64,000 bases of DNA from Novosphingobium sp. (GCA_024236235.1 JACKKV010000002.1:248001-312000), one strand, 5' to 3'. Counted from the stretch's first letter, positions 26,543 through 36,084 are shown. The notes: generated by a model not told the origin, from the sequence alone. A program made the numbers and translations.

Positions 26543-26574
26543 AAGCCCTCCGCCACCGGCGGGGGGCTTTGTCT
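26543..26574 (+). terminator. Rho-independent terminator of the atp operon
   Basis: A 12-bp stem (AAGCCCTCCGCC / GGCGGGGGGCTT with one G-T pair) and 3-nt loop is followed by TTTGTCTTTT, about 50 nt after the atpF stop. Confidence 0.88.
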
Positions 26575-26864
26575 TTTGGGGATGTGCTGGATTGATTGCG
26601 GTCCGTTCCTGCAGAGCTGCTTCAGGCGAGCTCTCTGACCCCAGCCTGCCCGATGGTTCGTCCAGGCTGCCGCCAACGCCATTGAGATCACTGATTTCCA
26701 CGGTCAGGCAGAGCGCGCAGCCTCAAGCCAGGGGAGGCTACCACCCACTTGCGGGAACGTGGCACCGCGGGCGCGCACGATAGGTTCATGCTTTCAGCGC
26801 AGGTCGCAGCGTGTGGCCAGCGGGCCGGTCTGCCCCCGTCGGTGCCTGCTCCTCACGCACAAGC
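26575..26864. other. Structured intergenic region without a recognised gene
   Basis: About 290 bp between the atp and rpsA terminators. I see no credible coding sequence; the long minus-strand frame is antisense to atpF. Several short inverted repeats are present: AGAGCT/AGCTCT (26613/26629), CAGCCTG/CAGGCTG (26642/26663) and AGCCTC/GAGGCT (26719/26734). A structural RNA is possible but I could not assign one. Confidence 0.4.
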
Positions 26865-26920
26865 AAAAGCCCGCCCGGCCTGCCCCCCACGAGGGTGAGG
26901 GATGAGCCGGACGGGCTTTT
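26865..26920 (-). terminator. Terminator downstream of rpsA
   Basis: A 15-bp nearly perfect inverted repeat (AAAAGCCCGCCCGGC / GCCGGACGGGCTTTT, one G-T type mismatch) around a 26-nt centre, about 50 nt after the rpsA stop. T-runs at both ends allow termination in either direction. Confidence 0.75.
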
Positions 26921-26971
26921 ACTGGTCGAGGCCAGCCCCCGCCGTAACGGGGGCCGGGATATCGGGTGGGA

Positions 26972-28675
<1,704 letters not shown>

Positions 28676-28900
28676 AAATCGAGGTATCCTGACTAACTAT
28701 TTTCCGGCCAAGCGGTTGGTTCCGCTGGTCTTTCTGGCCGAACTGCCAATGGGGCCGAATGCCGCCACAGGCATTCTCGGGGGCATGATCGGGCGATGGC
28801 CGCCGGAACGGGGGTGGGGGCTTGCGGCAATGCGCCGCCTGCTGGCCAGCCTTGTCCTGGATGAGCCGCCGACCGGGCCATGACCCGTCGAACGGGCGCG

Positions 28901-28929
28901 CGACTAGGCGAAATCAGGGTGAAATGCAA
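28901..28929 (-). promoter_or_regulatory. Candidate rpsA promoter
   Basis: TTGCAT (28924-28929) and TAGTCG (28901-28906) on the minus strand have a 17-nt spacer; CTTGCA-type -35 boxes are common in strong alphaproteobacterial promoters. A start near 28894 would leave a leader of about 220 nt, room for S1 autoregulation. The -10 box is weak. Confidence 0.35.
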
Positions 28930-29058
28930 GCTTTTCCGCCCGCATGACCAGGTCAAATCGGACACATCGGACACATCAATAAGAAAAAATCCGGGCCTGT
29001 GCCTGAAGCGGTTGCGCAAGGGGTGCGGGAGCAGCCGTGCGATGGTGCCGGTCATTAG
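28930..29058. other. Intergenic stretch between repeat copy B and the rpsA promoter
   Basis: Together with the rpsA leader and the repeat this makes about 610 bp without a gene. This part holds a short tandem duplication (TCGGACACA twice, about 28958-28975), an AT-rich patch and no open frame with a ribosome site. I see nothing else in it. Confidence 0.4.
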
Positions 29059-29220
29059 GCGGCGTGGACAAATTCCACGCGAACCCCGCAGGGGCCGGAC
29101 CCAAAAACGCCATTTCTGCGTCGTTCGTCCTTGAATATGCCAGCATGTCCTTCGTCCTCGCTCCTTAAACTGACGTTTTTGGCCTCCGGCCGTGGCCGTG
29201 CGGAATTTGTCCACGCCGTC
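29059..29220 (+). repeat. Palindromic MITE-like element, copy B
   Basis: About 162 bp bounded by a perfect 16-bp inverted repeat (GGCGTGGACAAATTCC at 29061-29076, complement at 29202-29217) and carrying the same internal CCAAAAACG/CGTTTTTGG pair as copy A. It lacks the roughly 100-bp nested segment. The shared part differs from copy A at about three positions, so the two are recently related. It lies between the NTF2-like gene and rpsA. Confidence 0.8.
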
Positions 29221-29285
29221 CAGGCAATCCTGCCCGGTCAGGCGGGCTGTAGGAAAGCGGAAAGTGCCGGCCCCTGCCTTGGGGT

Positions 29286-29687
29286 TCAGGCCGCCGCGCC
29301 TGCCAGTTGCTGTTCGATCGCCTTGACGTTCCAGTAATCGGTATTGGTCACGATCTTGCCGTCGCGGAAGGTCATGAACGAGACGCCCTGAATGCGCACG
29401 GGGGTGCCCGCATGCTGCACACCGTCATATTCGCCCTGGAATGACCCGGTGAAGGTCCATTCGACCGCGCCGCAATCAGGGCCGAGCACTTCATTGCCAT
29501 ATTCGACGCGGAAGTCCGGCATCATGCTGAAGCTGAATGCGAACACCTCGCGCAGGCCAGCATGGCCGTGATGAACGATCCCGAAGGCCTTGTCTTCAAA
29601 GGTGCAGTCTTCAACATACTGAGCGATCAGCAACGCTTCGTCGCCGGCCCAGGCCGTGGTCAGGTTCTGGATCAATGTGCTGGCCAT
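29286..29687 (-). CDS. NTF2/SnoaL-like protein
   Basis: A 133-residue single-domain protein of the NTF2-like cone fold: N-terminal helix region (IQNLTTAWAGDEALLIAQYV), then EVFAFSFSMMPDFRVEYGNE and a C-terminal sheet VSFMTFRDGKIVTNTDYWNV. Such proteins include ketosteroid isomerases and polyketide cyclases, and many have unknown substrates. It stands between cmk and rpsA, genes that are normally neighbours, so it looks like a late arrival. No catalytic role can be assigned. Confidence 0.8.
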   Translation of the reverse strand: MASTLIQNLTTAWAGDEALLIAQYVEDCTFEDKAFGIVHHGHAGLREVFAFSFSMMPDFRVEYGNEVLGPDCGAVEWTFTGSFQGEYDGVQHAGTPVRIQGVSFMTFRDGKIVTNTDYWNVKAIEQQLAGAAA

Positions 29688-29769
29688 GTCGCTTGCTCTC
29701 CCGTCAGTGGCATCGTTGCGTTCAGGCAGCTTCTGTTGTTGAATCGCGCGCCTCGAAACCGTGACGTGA

Positions 29770-30396
29770 TCAATGCGCGCGCAGCGCCTGTTCGGCAAGG
29801 GCGATGGCGCGGGCAATCGCTGCGTCCCGGCCCAGTGCGGACGTGTCGAGCAGGATCGCGTCCGGCGCCGCCACCAGCGGCGCTTCGGCCCGGGTCCGGT
29901 CGCGTTCGTCGCGGCGGTGCAGATCCGCCTCGATCCCGGCCAGCGTATGATCTTCGCCGCGTTCGCGCATTTCGTTCCAGCGGCGCATGGCCCGCGCCGC
30001 GACGCTGGCGGTGACAAACAGCTTCACCTTCGCTTCCGGCGCGATCACCGTGCCGATGTCGCGCCCGTCCAGCACCGCCCCGCCGGGCTGGCGGGCAAAG
30101 GCGCGCTGTCGTTCCAGCAGGGCGGCGCGCACTTGCGGATGAACGGAGACGCGGCTGGCCAGCCCGCCGGTCGCCTCGCTGCGCAGTTCCGGTTCGGCCA
30201 GCAGGCTTTCGGGAAAGGCGCAGGCCGCCGTTGCCGCAGCGGGATCGTTCACATCGCCGCCGGTCCGTGCGCAGTGATAGCCGACCGCGCGATAGAGCAG
30301 GCCGGTGTCGAGATGCGGCACGCCAAAATGCGCGGCCAGCGCCTTGGCAATGGTGCCCTTGCCCGATGCGGTCGGGCCATCGACGGCGATGATCAT
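29770..30396 (-). CDS. cmk: Cytidylate kinase
   Basis: A 208-residue P-loop kinase that phosphorylates CMP and dCMP. IIAVDGPTASGKGTIAKAL is the P-loop, HLDTGLLYRAVG the CMP site, and VLDGRDIGTVIAP and RRDERDRTR are typical later motifs. The start overlaps the stop of the upstream small membrane-protein gene by 4 nt. aroA-cmk-rpsA is a conserved order. Confidence 0.96.
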   Translation of the reverse strand: MIIAVDGPTASGKGTIAKALAAHFGVPHLDTGLLYRAVGYHCARTGGDVNDPAAATAACAFPESLLAEPELRSEATGGLASRVSVHPQVRAALLERQRAFARQPGGAVLDGRDIGTVIAPEAKVKLFVTASVAARAMRRWNEMRERGEDHTLAGIEADLHRRDERDRTRAEAPLVAAPDAILLDTSALGRDAAIARAIALAEQALRAH

Positions 30397-30653
30397 GGCA
30401 CCGGCCCCGTCATCCGTTCACGCAATGCGCGCAAGAGGCCGTAAGCTGCAATCGATCCCCAGGCCAGTTCGAGGACGAATGCCGCGAGGTTGAAATTCAC
30501 GCTCAACGAGATGAGCAGCAGGATTGCGCCCGCCAGATTGACGAGGTTGAACCACAGCTTGTTCAGACGCCCGGTGATATTGGTATAAGCGAAAGCGGCG
30601 ATGAACAGCGCGCTTCCGGCAAGGCCGATGGCGTTGGCCAGCCAGTCGCTCAT
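30393..30653 (-). CDS. CBU_0592-like small membrane protein
   Basis: An 86-residue protein with three hydrophobic stretches: AIGLAGSALFIAAFAYTN, FNLVNLAGAILLLISLSV and LAAFVLELAWGSIAAYGLL. It resembles the CBU_0592 family of small membrane proteins, of unknown function. It overlaps both aroA (upstream) and cmk (downstream) by 4 nt, so it is translated with them. Confidence 0.8.
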   Translation of the reverse strand: MSDWLANAIGLAGSALFIAAFAYTNITGRLNKLWFNLVNLAGAILLLISLSVNFNLAAFVLELAWGSIAAYGLLRALRERMTGPVP

Positions 30654-31966
30654 CCCGCCAGCCCATCCAGCAGCGCTTCGAAATTCGGAAAGCTGGTGGC
30701 GATCGGGCCGGTGTCGTCCACCTCCACCCCGGCGTGCGAAACAAGGCCGGCCACCGCCATGCTCATCGCGATGCGGTGATCGAGGTGGGTGGCGACCGCT
30801 TCCCCGGTGGTGCCGGGCAGCGGATCGCCTCCGGTTCCGTCAATCACCAGCCCGTCTTCCCGTTCCGCCACCTGCGCGCCCGCAGCGCCCAGCGCGGCGG
30901 CCATCACTGCCAGCCGGTCGGATTCCTTGACCCGCAATTCTTCCAGCCCGCTGGTGGTCGTGCGGCCCTGCGCCATGGCTGCGGCCACGAACAGCACCGG
31001 GAATTCATCGATCATGCTGGGGGCGAGGGCGGGATCGACCTCCACCCCGGTCAGCGCGGAATGGCGGACCAGCAGGTCGGCCACCGGTTCCCCGCCCACT
31101 TCGCGCGGGTTCACTTCCTCGATCCGGCCGCCCATCTGGCGCAGCACGGTGAACAGCGCGGCGCGGGTGGGGTTGAGACCGACATTCTCGATCACCACTT
31201 CGCTGCCCGGCACGATCAGTGCGGCAACCGCGAAGAAGGCGGCGGAAGATGGATCGCCCGGCACCACGATCTGTTGGGGCGAGAATTCCGCCTGGCCGTG
31301 AATGCGGATGATTCGCGCGCCGTCTTCCTCGCCCAGTTCCAGTCGCGCGCCGAATCCGGCCAGCATGCGTTCGGAATGATCGCGGGTCGGCACCGGTTGG
31401 ATCACGGTGGTGATTCCCGGAGTGTTCAGCCCGGCCAGCAGGATCGCGCTTTTCACCTGCGCGCTCGCCACCGGCAGGCGGTAGCTGATCGGCACTGCGG
31501 GGCACAATCCGCGCAGCATCAATGGCAGCGTGCCGCCGGGGCTGGCGGTGATGTCCGCGCCCATCCGGCCGAGCGGTTCGATCACCCGGCCCATCGGGCG
31601 CTTCGACAGGCTGGCATCGCCGGTGAAGGTCGCGGTGACCGGGTGGCTGGCGACCAGCCCCATCAGCAGGCGGGTGGAAGTGCCGCTGTTGCCCATGTCG
31701 AGCGCGCCTGCCGGTTGCAGCAGCCCGCCCACGCCCACGCCATGCACGCGCCATTCCGCGCCGTGCCGTTCGATCTGCGCGCCCATGGCGTGCAGGGCGG
31801 CGGCAGTGGCCAGCACGTCTTCCCCTTCGAGCAGGCCCGAAATGCGGCTTTCGCCCACGGCCAGAGCAGAGAGCATCAGCGCGCGGTGGCTGATCGACTT
31901 GTCGCCCGGGACACGGATGGTTCCGCGCAGCGGCCGGGCAGCCTCGAATCGGCGCGGGCGCATCAT
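30650..31966 (-). CDS. aroA: 3-phosphoshikimate 1-carboxyvinyltransferase (EPSP synthase)
   Basis: About 438 residues. Transfers enolpyruvyl from PEP to shikimate 3-phosphate in aromatic amino acid synthesis. Motifs are RVPGDKSISHRALMLSALA, DMGNSGTSTRLLMGL and LRVKESDRLAVMA. The pattern RPMGRVIEPL with an Ala/Gly context suggests a class II-like enzyme, but I would not press this. The ATG at 31966 sits just before the conserved N-terminus; a second ATG follows at once. It heads the cmk operon and is divergent from the FYDLN gene. Confidence 0.95.
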   Translation of the reverse strand: MMRPRRFEAARPLRGTIRVPGDKSISHRALMLSALAVGESRISGLLEGEDVLATAAALHAMGAQIERHGAEWRVHGVGVGGLLQPAGALDMGNSGTSTRLLMGLVASHPVTATFTGDASLSKRPMGRVIEPLGRMGADITASPGGTLPLMLRGLCPAVPISYRLPVASAQVKSAILLAGLNTPGITTVIQPVPTRDHSERMLAGFGARLELGEEDGARIIRIHGQAEFSPQQIVVPGDPSSAAFFAVAALIVPGSEVVIENVGLNPTRAALFTVLRQMGGRIEEVNPREVGGEPVADLLVRHSALTGVEVDPALAPSMIDEFPVLFVAAAMAQGRTTTSGLEELRVKESDRLAVMAAALGAAGAQVAEREDGLVIDGTGGDPLPGTTGEAVATHLDHRIAMSMAVAGLVSHAGVEVDDTGPIATSFPNFEALLDGLAG

Positions 31967-32040
31967 GTGTGGATCGACAGCAGTCAAAGCGGTGCACCTT
32001 GCTTGGGGGCCGGGCCAGGGGGCCGGATTGCGCGCGGCTT

Positions 32041-32069
32041 TTGACAGCGCCTGCGCGCTATGGCAAGGC
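32041..32069 (+). promoter_or_regulatory. Possible promoter of the FYDLN-acid gene
   Basis: A perfect TTGACA lies about 115 nt before the start codon; the region 17 nt downstream (CAAGGC) is a poor -10 box. The assignment rests on the -35 box and its place in the divergent gap. Confidence 0.3.
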
Positions 32070-32161
32070 GCGCGCCGCGCTCCTTTGCGGGGCAATGCGA
32101 TCATTGCATTTTCTGAAGCTTTCCGCCGCGCCATCGCTGGCCGGTCATTTGAGGATTATTC

Positions 32162-32479
32162 ATGGTAAAGCCTGAATGGGGCACAAAGCGCAGCTGTCCG
32201 AAATGCGGCATCCGCTTCTACGATCTGGGCAAGGAAGAACCGGTTGCCTGCGTCGAATGCGGCAATCAGTGGTATCCCGAACCGGTGCTGAAATCCAAGC
32301 AGCCGATGCCGTTCGAGGAAGAGAAGGCCAAGACGGCCGCAGAACCGGATTCGGATCTGGCGGATGACGATCTGGAAGACATCGACGATGACGCCGATTC
32401 GCCGGACAATGACGTCGATCTGGGCGGGGATGACGATCTGGGCGTTGCCAAGACGTCTGACGACGACGACGAAAACTAA
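32162..32479 (+). CDS. FYDLN-acid zinc-ribbon protein (TIGR02300 type)
   Basis: A 105-residue protein: a zinc ribbon at the N-terminus (CPKCGIRFYDLGKEEPVACV and the next CG pair) followed by an Asp/Glu-rich tail. It belongs to the TIGR02300 'FYDLN acid' family, found almost only in Alphaproteobacteria and of unknown function. The acidic tail suggests binding to a basic partner such as a ribosomal or DNA-binding protein (inference). It is followed by tRNA-Ala. Confidence 0.88.
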   Translation: MVKPEWGTKRSCPKCGIRFYDLGKEEPVACVECGNQWYPEPVLKSKQPMPFEEEKAKTAAEPDSDLADDDLEDIDDDADSPDNDVDLGGDDDLGVAKTSDDDDEN

Positions 32480-32483
32480 GCTC

Positions 32484-32512
32484 TTGCCAAGCGCGGGACT
32501 CGCCACTAGAGG
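32484..32512 (+). promoter_or_regulatory. Possible tRNA-Ala promoter
   Basis: TTGCCA and TAGAGG with a 17-nt spacer, starting 4 nt after the FYDLN stop codon, would place a start about 55 nt before the tRNA. Weak by sequence alone. Confidence 0.3.
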
Positions 32513-32574
32513 GCGGCGTCCCAAGCCGGTAACGGGGCGGGAAGTTCCTTCGGGAACACAAATTTGAATGGCGC

Positions 32575-32650
<76 letters not shown>

Positions 32651-32679
32651 TTCAACCGAAGACAGTGGTTTCAAACCCA

Positions 32680-32714
32680 CGCTGGCTGACGAGTTTTCGT
32701 CCGCCGGCGTTTTT
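32680..32714 (+). terminator. Terminator after tRNA-Ala
   Basis: A two-part stem (CGCTGGC/GCCGGCG, then GACGA/TCGTC with a GTTT loop) is followed by TTTTT. It separates the tRNA from ffh. Confidence 0.88.
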
Positions 32715-32758
32715 CGCGTTTAAGCCGCAGCACTGCGGGTGAAGGAGTGACGGAGCGC

Positions 32759-34228
32759 ATGTTCGACAGCCTCTCTGATCGTCTCGGCGGCGTATTCGAC
32801 AAGTTGCGCGGCCGTGGCGCGCTGAAGGAAGACGACGTCCGCGCCGCCATGCGCGAAGTGCGCATCGCGCTGCTCGAAGCCGATGTCGCGCTGCCGGTGG
32901 TCCGCCGCTTCATCGATGCCGTTACGGAAAAGGCCGTGGGGCACGAGGTGCTGCGTTCGGTCACGCCGGGCCAGCAGGTCGTCAAGATCGTCCATGACGA
33001 ACTGGTGGAGATGCTGGGCGGGGAAACGCCCGCCGATCTGGACCTTGCTGCCGCGCCGCCCGTCGTCATCATGATGGTCGGCCTGCAGGGCTCGGGCAAG
33101 ACCACCAGCACCGCCAAGATCGCGAAATTCCTCAAGGAAAAGCAGGGCAAGAAGGTGCTGATGGCGTCGCTTGACGTCAATCGCCCCGCTGCGCAGGAAC
33201 AGCTGGCCGTGCTGGGCGAACAGACGGGTGTTGCGACCCTGCCGATCATCGCCGGACAGGCGCCGGTCGATATCGCCAATCGCGCGCTGCAGGCGGCGAA
33301 GCTGCAGGCCATTGACGTGGTGATGCTGGATACGGCGGGCCGCCTGCACGTTGACGATGCGCTGATGGCGGAAATGCGGGCGGTCGCCGCCGCAACCACC
33401 CCGCGCGAAACGCTGCTGGTGGTCGATTCGCTGACCGGTCAGGATGCGGTCAATGTGGCGCAGAGCTTTGCCGGGCAGGTCGATCTGACCGGCGTCGTGA
33501 TTACCCGGATGGATGGCGATGCACGCGGCGGCGCAGCGCTGTCCATGCGCGCGGTAACCGGCAAGCCCATCAAATTTGCCGGGACCGGCGAAAAGATCGA
33601 CGCGATCGAGGCATTCCAGCCCGCGCGCGTGGCCGGGCGCATCCTGGGCATGGGCGATGTCGTCTCGCTGGTCGAAAAAGCGGCGGCGGCGGTCGAACAG
33701 GAAGATGCCGAACGCATGGCCGAGCGGATGATGAAGGGGCTGTTCGACATGAACGACCTTCGCACCCAGCTTCGCCAGATGCAGAATATGGGCGGGCTTG
33801 GCATGCTGGCCGGGATGATGCCGGGCATGAAGAAGGCCAAGCAGGCGATGGCGGCCAGCGGCATGGATGACCGGGTGCTGGTGCGCATGGATGCGATCAT
33901 CTCGTCGATGACCCCGAAGGAGCGCGTGAATCCCGCGTTGCTCAACGCGAAACGGAAGATCCGCATCGCCAATGGTTCCGGCACGCAGGTGCAGGATGTG
34001 AACAAGCTCATCAAGATGCACCAGGAAATGGGCAAGGCGATGAAGCAGATCAAGAAGATGGGCGGGCTCAAGGGCCTGGGCGCCCTGTTCGGCAAGGGCG
34101 GGCTGGGCGCTGCCATGCCGGGGCTTGGCGGCGGCATGAGTGGCGGCATGGGCGGCGGTGCCGGCCTCCCGGGCCTGGGCAGCGGACAGCTGCCCCCGGA
34201 CCTTCAAAATTTATTGAACAAGAAGTAA
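32759..34228 (+). CDS. ffh: Signal recognition particle protein Ffh
   Basis: About 489 residues. The GTPase of SRP, which binds 4.5S RNA and signal sequences of nascent membrane proteins. N domain (MFDSLSDRLGGVFDKLRGRG), G domain with MVGLQGSGKTTSTAKIAKFL, LDVNRPAAQEQL and DTAGRLHVDD, then a Met-rich M domain (GGLGMLAGMMPGMKKAKQAM) and a Gly/Met tail. The ATG at 32759 matches family N-termini; a GTG four codons earlier is possible. It precedes rpsP. Confidence 0.96.
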   Translation: MFDSLSDRLGGVFDKLRGRGALKEDDVRAAMREVRIALLEADVALPVVRRFIDAVTEKAVGHEVLRSVTPGQQVVKIVHDELVEMLGGETPADLDLAAAPPVVIMMVGLQGSGKTTSTAKIAKFLKEKQGKKVLMASLDVNRPAAQEQLAVLGEQTGVATLPIIAGQAPVDIANRALQAAKLQAIDVVMLDTAGRLHVDDALMAEMRAVAAATTPRETLLVVDSLTGQDAVNVAQSFAGQVDLTGVVITRMDGDARGGAALSMRAVTGKPIKFAGTGEKIDAIEAFQPARVAGRILGMGDVVSLVEKAAAAVEQEDAERMAERMMKGLFDMNDLRTQLRQMQNMGGLGMLAGMMPGMKKAKQAMAASGMDDRVLVRMDAIISSMTPKERVNPALLNAKRKIRIANGSGTQVQDVNKLIKMHQEMGKAMKQIKKMGGLKGLGALFGKGGLGAAMPGLGGGMSGGMGGGAGLPGLGSGQLPPDLQNLLNKK

Positions 34229-34261
34229 TTTCAGACGTTTACACAGGAAAGGTAATTTTCA

Positions 34262-34828
34262 ATGGCAGTTGCAATCCGGCTCTCGCGCGGTGGCGCGAAA
34301 AAGCGTCCCTACTATCGCATCGTCGTTTCCGACGTGCGCAGCCCGCGTGACGGCAAGTATCTGGAACAGATCGGCACTTACAATCCGATGCTGGCCAAGG
34401 ACGATCCGGCCCGCGTCAGCCTGAACGAAGACCGCGCCCGCTACTGGCTGGGCGTCGGCGCGAAGCCGAGCGATCGCGTGCTGCGCTTCCTCGATGCGGC
34501 GGGTGTCGTGGAACGCGCCCCGCGCAACAACCCGAAGAAGGGCGAACCGGGCGAAGCCGCCAGGGAACGCGCTGAAGAAAAGGCGGCCAAGCTGGCCGAG
34601 GCTGAAGAAGCCGCCAAGGCTGCCGTCGAAGCTGAAAATGACGCGACCGGTTCGGTGAAGAGTGATGAAACCGCCGAAGCGGTGGCTGATGCGGTTGCGG
34701 AAGAAGTACCTTCAGACGCAGACGCTTCTGAGGCTGCTGCCATCGCTGAGGAAATCGCCGAAGGCGGCCCGGCCGCCGAGGAAGCTCCCGCTGAAGAAGC
34801 CCCGGCTGAAGAGCAGAGCGAAGGCTGA
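34262..34828 (+). CDS. rpsP: 30S ribosomal protein S16 with long acidic tail
   Basis: The first 80 residues are an ordinary S16 (AVAIRLSRGGAKKRPYYRIV, SPRDGKYLEQIGTYNP). The protein is 188 residues where S16 is usually 80-90; the extra ~100 residues are Ala/Glu-rich and low in complexity (AEEAPAEEAPAEE). Longer S16 tails are known in some Alphaproteobacteria. AGGAAAGG precedes the ATG. It begins the conserved rpsP-rimM-trmD-rplS operon. Confidence 0.95.
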   Translation: MAVAIRLSRGGAKKRPYYRIVVSDVRSPRDGKYLEQIGTYNPMLAKDDPARVSLNEDRARYWLGVGAKPSDRVLRFLDAAGVVERAPRNNPKKGEPGEAARERAEEKAAKLAEAEEAAKAAVEAENDATGSVKSDETAEAVADAVAEEVPSDADASEAAAIAEEIAEGGPAAEEAPAEEAPAEEQSEG

Positions 34829-34831
34829 CCT

Positions 34832-35323
34832 TTGGCGCAGGACCGGCCCGTCACACTCGCCGCCATCACGGGCGCGCACGGGGTGACGGGCGAAGTTCGC
34901 CTCAAGCTGTTCGGTGAAGGCGTGGCGGCGCTCAGGCGCTACCGCGCCTTCAACGATTCCAGCCTGACGCTGGAAAAGCTGAAGGATGACGGCAAGGGCG
35001 GGGCGATTGCCCGCTTTGCCGAAGTTGCGGACCGCAACGCGGCTGAATCCCTTCGCGGAACGGCGCTGACCGTGCCGCGCTCTGCCCTGCCGCCGCTGGG
35101 CGAGGGCGAATATTATCATGCGGACCTGATCGGCCTCCCCGCGATTTCCACCACCGGCGAACCACTCGGCACCGTCGTCGCGGTCGAGAATTTCGGCGCG
35201 GGCGACGTGCTGGAAATCGAGCGGGAAGGCGGCAAACGCTTCATGGTCCCGATGCGGGTGGAAGCGGTGCCGGAATGGAGCGATCTCAAGGGTGTGCTGA
35301 TTGACGCTGCCTGGGTGGAGTAG
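34832..35323 (+). CDS. rimM: Ribosome maturation factor RimM
   Basis: A 163-residue 30S assembly factor that binds S19 and helps shape the 16S 3' domain. LAAITGAHGVTGEVRLK starts the RimM domain, and a PRC-barrel follows (YYHADLIGLPAIST, AVENFGAGDVLEIE, FMVPMRVEAVPEW). The start is TTG, three bases after the rpsP stop. trmD should follow directly but a toxin-antitoxin pair comes between. Confidence 0.93.
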   Translation: MAQDRPVTLAAITGAHGVTGEVRLKLFGEGVAALRRYRAFNDSSLTLEKLKDDGKGGAIARFAEVADRNAAESLRGTALTVPRSALPPLGEGEYYHADLIGLPAISTTGEPLGTVVAVENFGAGDVLEIEREGGKRFMVPMRVEAVPEWSDLKGVLIDAAWVE

Positions 35324-35343
35324 TATATACATCGCGTATATAC
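35323..35343 (+). promoter_or_regulatory. Palindromic operator/promoter of vapBC
   Basis: Two copies of the self-complementary octamer GTATATAC are separated by 5 nt (centre to centre 13 nt), starting on the last base of the rimM stop codon. VapB-type antitoxins bind such repeats to repress their own operon. The AT-rich octamer could also supply a -10 box. Confidence 0.6.
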
Positions 35344-35353
35344 GGAGACCGGC

Positions 35354-35713
35354 ATGAGCAAGCATGATCGAGTGAATGAGGAGCAACGCGCTTTCAAACT
35401 CCAGCGGGTTTTTGGATCTGCGCCGTGGCTCAAAACCAGCGACAAGCAACATCACACGACGAAAGTCTTCAAGTCAGGCAATTCCTTGGCCGTTCGCATT
35501 CCCGCCGGGACCAAATTGACCGCCGGGATGGAGATGGACCTCGTTGTGGAAGACGGACAGCTCCTGTCATATAAACCGGTTGAGCAACCCAGGCGCAAGT
35601 TCAACATCGCCAAGGTCGCGGGATCGGCTGCGGGCCTTAATTATGTCGATCCGGGCGATCGCTCGTTCGAGCCTCGGCCATCGGCGAATGATGACCGAAC
35701 GGCCCGCAAGTGA
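35354..35713 (+). CDS. vapB: VapB-like AbrB-fold antitoxin
   Basis: A 119-residue protein with a SpoVT/AbrB swapped-hairpin domain at about residues 36-70 (TTKVFKSGNSLAVRIPAGTK). It is followed by a tail rich in basic and aromatic residues that should wrap the toxin. A 35-residue N-terminal lead is longer than usual for VapB. GGAGA stands 6 nt before the ATG. The gene overlaps the toxin gene by 4 nt (GTGA). Confidence 0.82.
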   Translation: MSKHDRVNEEQRAFKLQRVFGSAPWLKTSDKQHHTTKVFKSGNSLAVRIPAGTKLTAGMEMDLVVEDGQLLSYKPVEQPRRKFNIAKVAGSAAGLNYVDPGDRSFEPRPSANDDRTARK

Positions 35714-36084
35714 AATATCTTCTGGATACCAACATCATTGTCGCGATGACGGTGCGGGCTGAGGAAAACGTCGTTCGCCGTGCAGCTGAATGCGAAGACG
35801 GCGAAATGGTCACTTCGGCGGTGGCCCTGGCCGAAGTCGCCTTTGGCACCGAACGCGGCGATCCCCCCACAATGGAATTGCTGCGGGCGTTTCTCGAAGA
35901 AGTCCCTGTCCTCGATTTCGATTACAAGGCGGCGCTTGCTTACGCGACGCTGCCCTTCAAGCGAGCCAGTTTTGACCGACTGATCGCAGCCCATGCGCTG
36001 TCGCACGATTTGATTGTGGTGACGGGCAATGAGAAGGATTTTGCGGACGTGCCGGGGCTGAAGGTTGAGAATTGGGCGGTTTGA
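35710..36084 (+). CDS. vapC: VapC-like PIN-domain toxin
   Basis: A 124-residue PIN ribonuclease. The acidic active site is complete: D6 in YLLDTNIIV, E42 in VALAEVAFG, D89 in SFDRLIAAHA and D110 in VVTGNEKDF. VapC toxins cut tRNA or rRNA when freed from VapB. A GTG start overlaps vapB, and the stop abuts the trmD ATG directly. Lower GC than its neighbours fits recent acquisition. Confidence 0.88.
   Translation: MKYLLDTNIIVAMTVRAEENVVRRAAECEDGEMVTSAVALAEVAFGTERGDPPTMELLRAFLEEVPVLDFDYKAALAYATLPFKRASFDRLIAAHALSHDLIVVTGNEKDFADVPGLKVENWAV

Noticed and set aside
25847..26701. A 284-codon minus-strand frame covering atpF and the gap
   Set aside because: It is antisense to atpF, has no family features and no ribosome site; long antisense frames are common at this GC content.
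26600..26790. 6S RNA in the atp-rpsA gap
   Set aside because: A short stretch on the minus strand (GTTCCCGCAAGTGGG) looked 6S-like, but I could not build the closing stem and central bubble; kept only as an unexplained structured gap.
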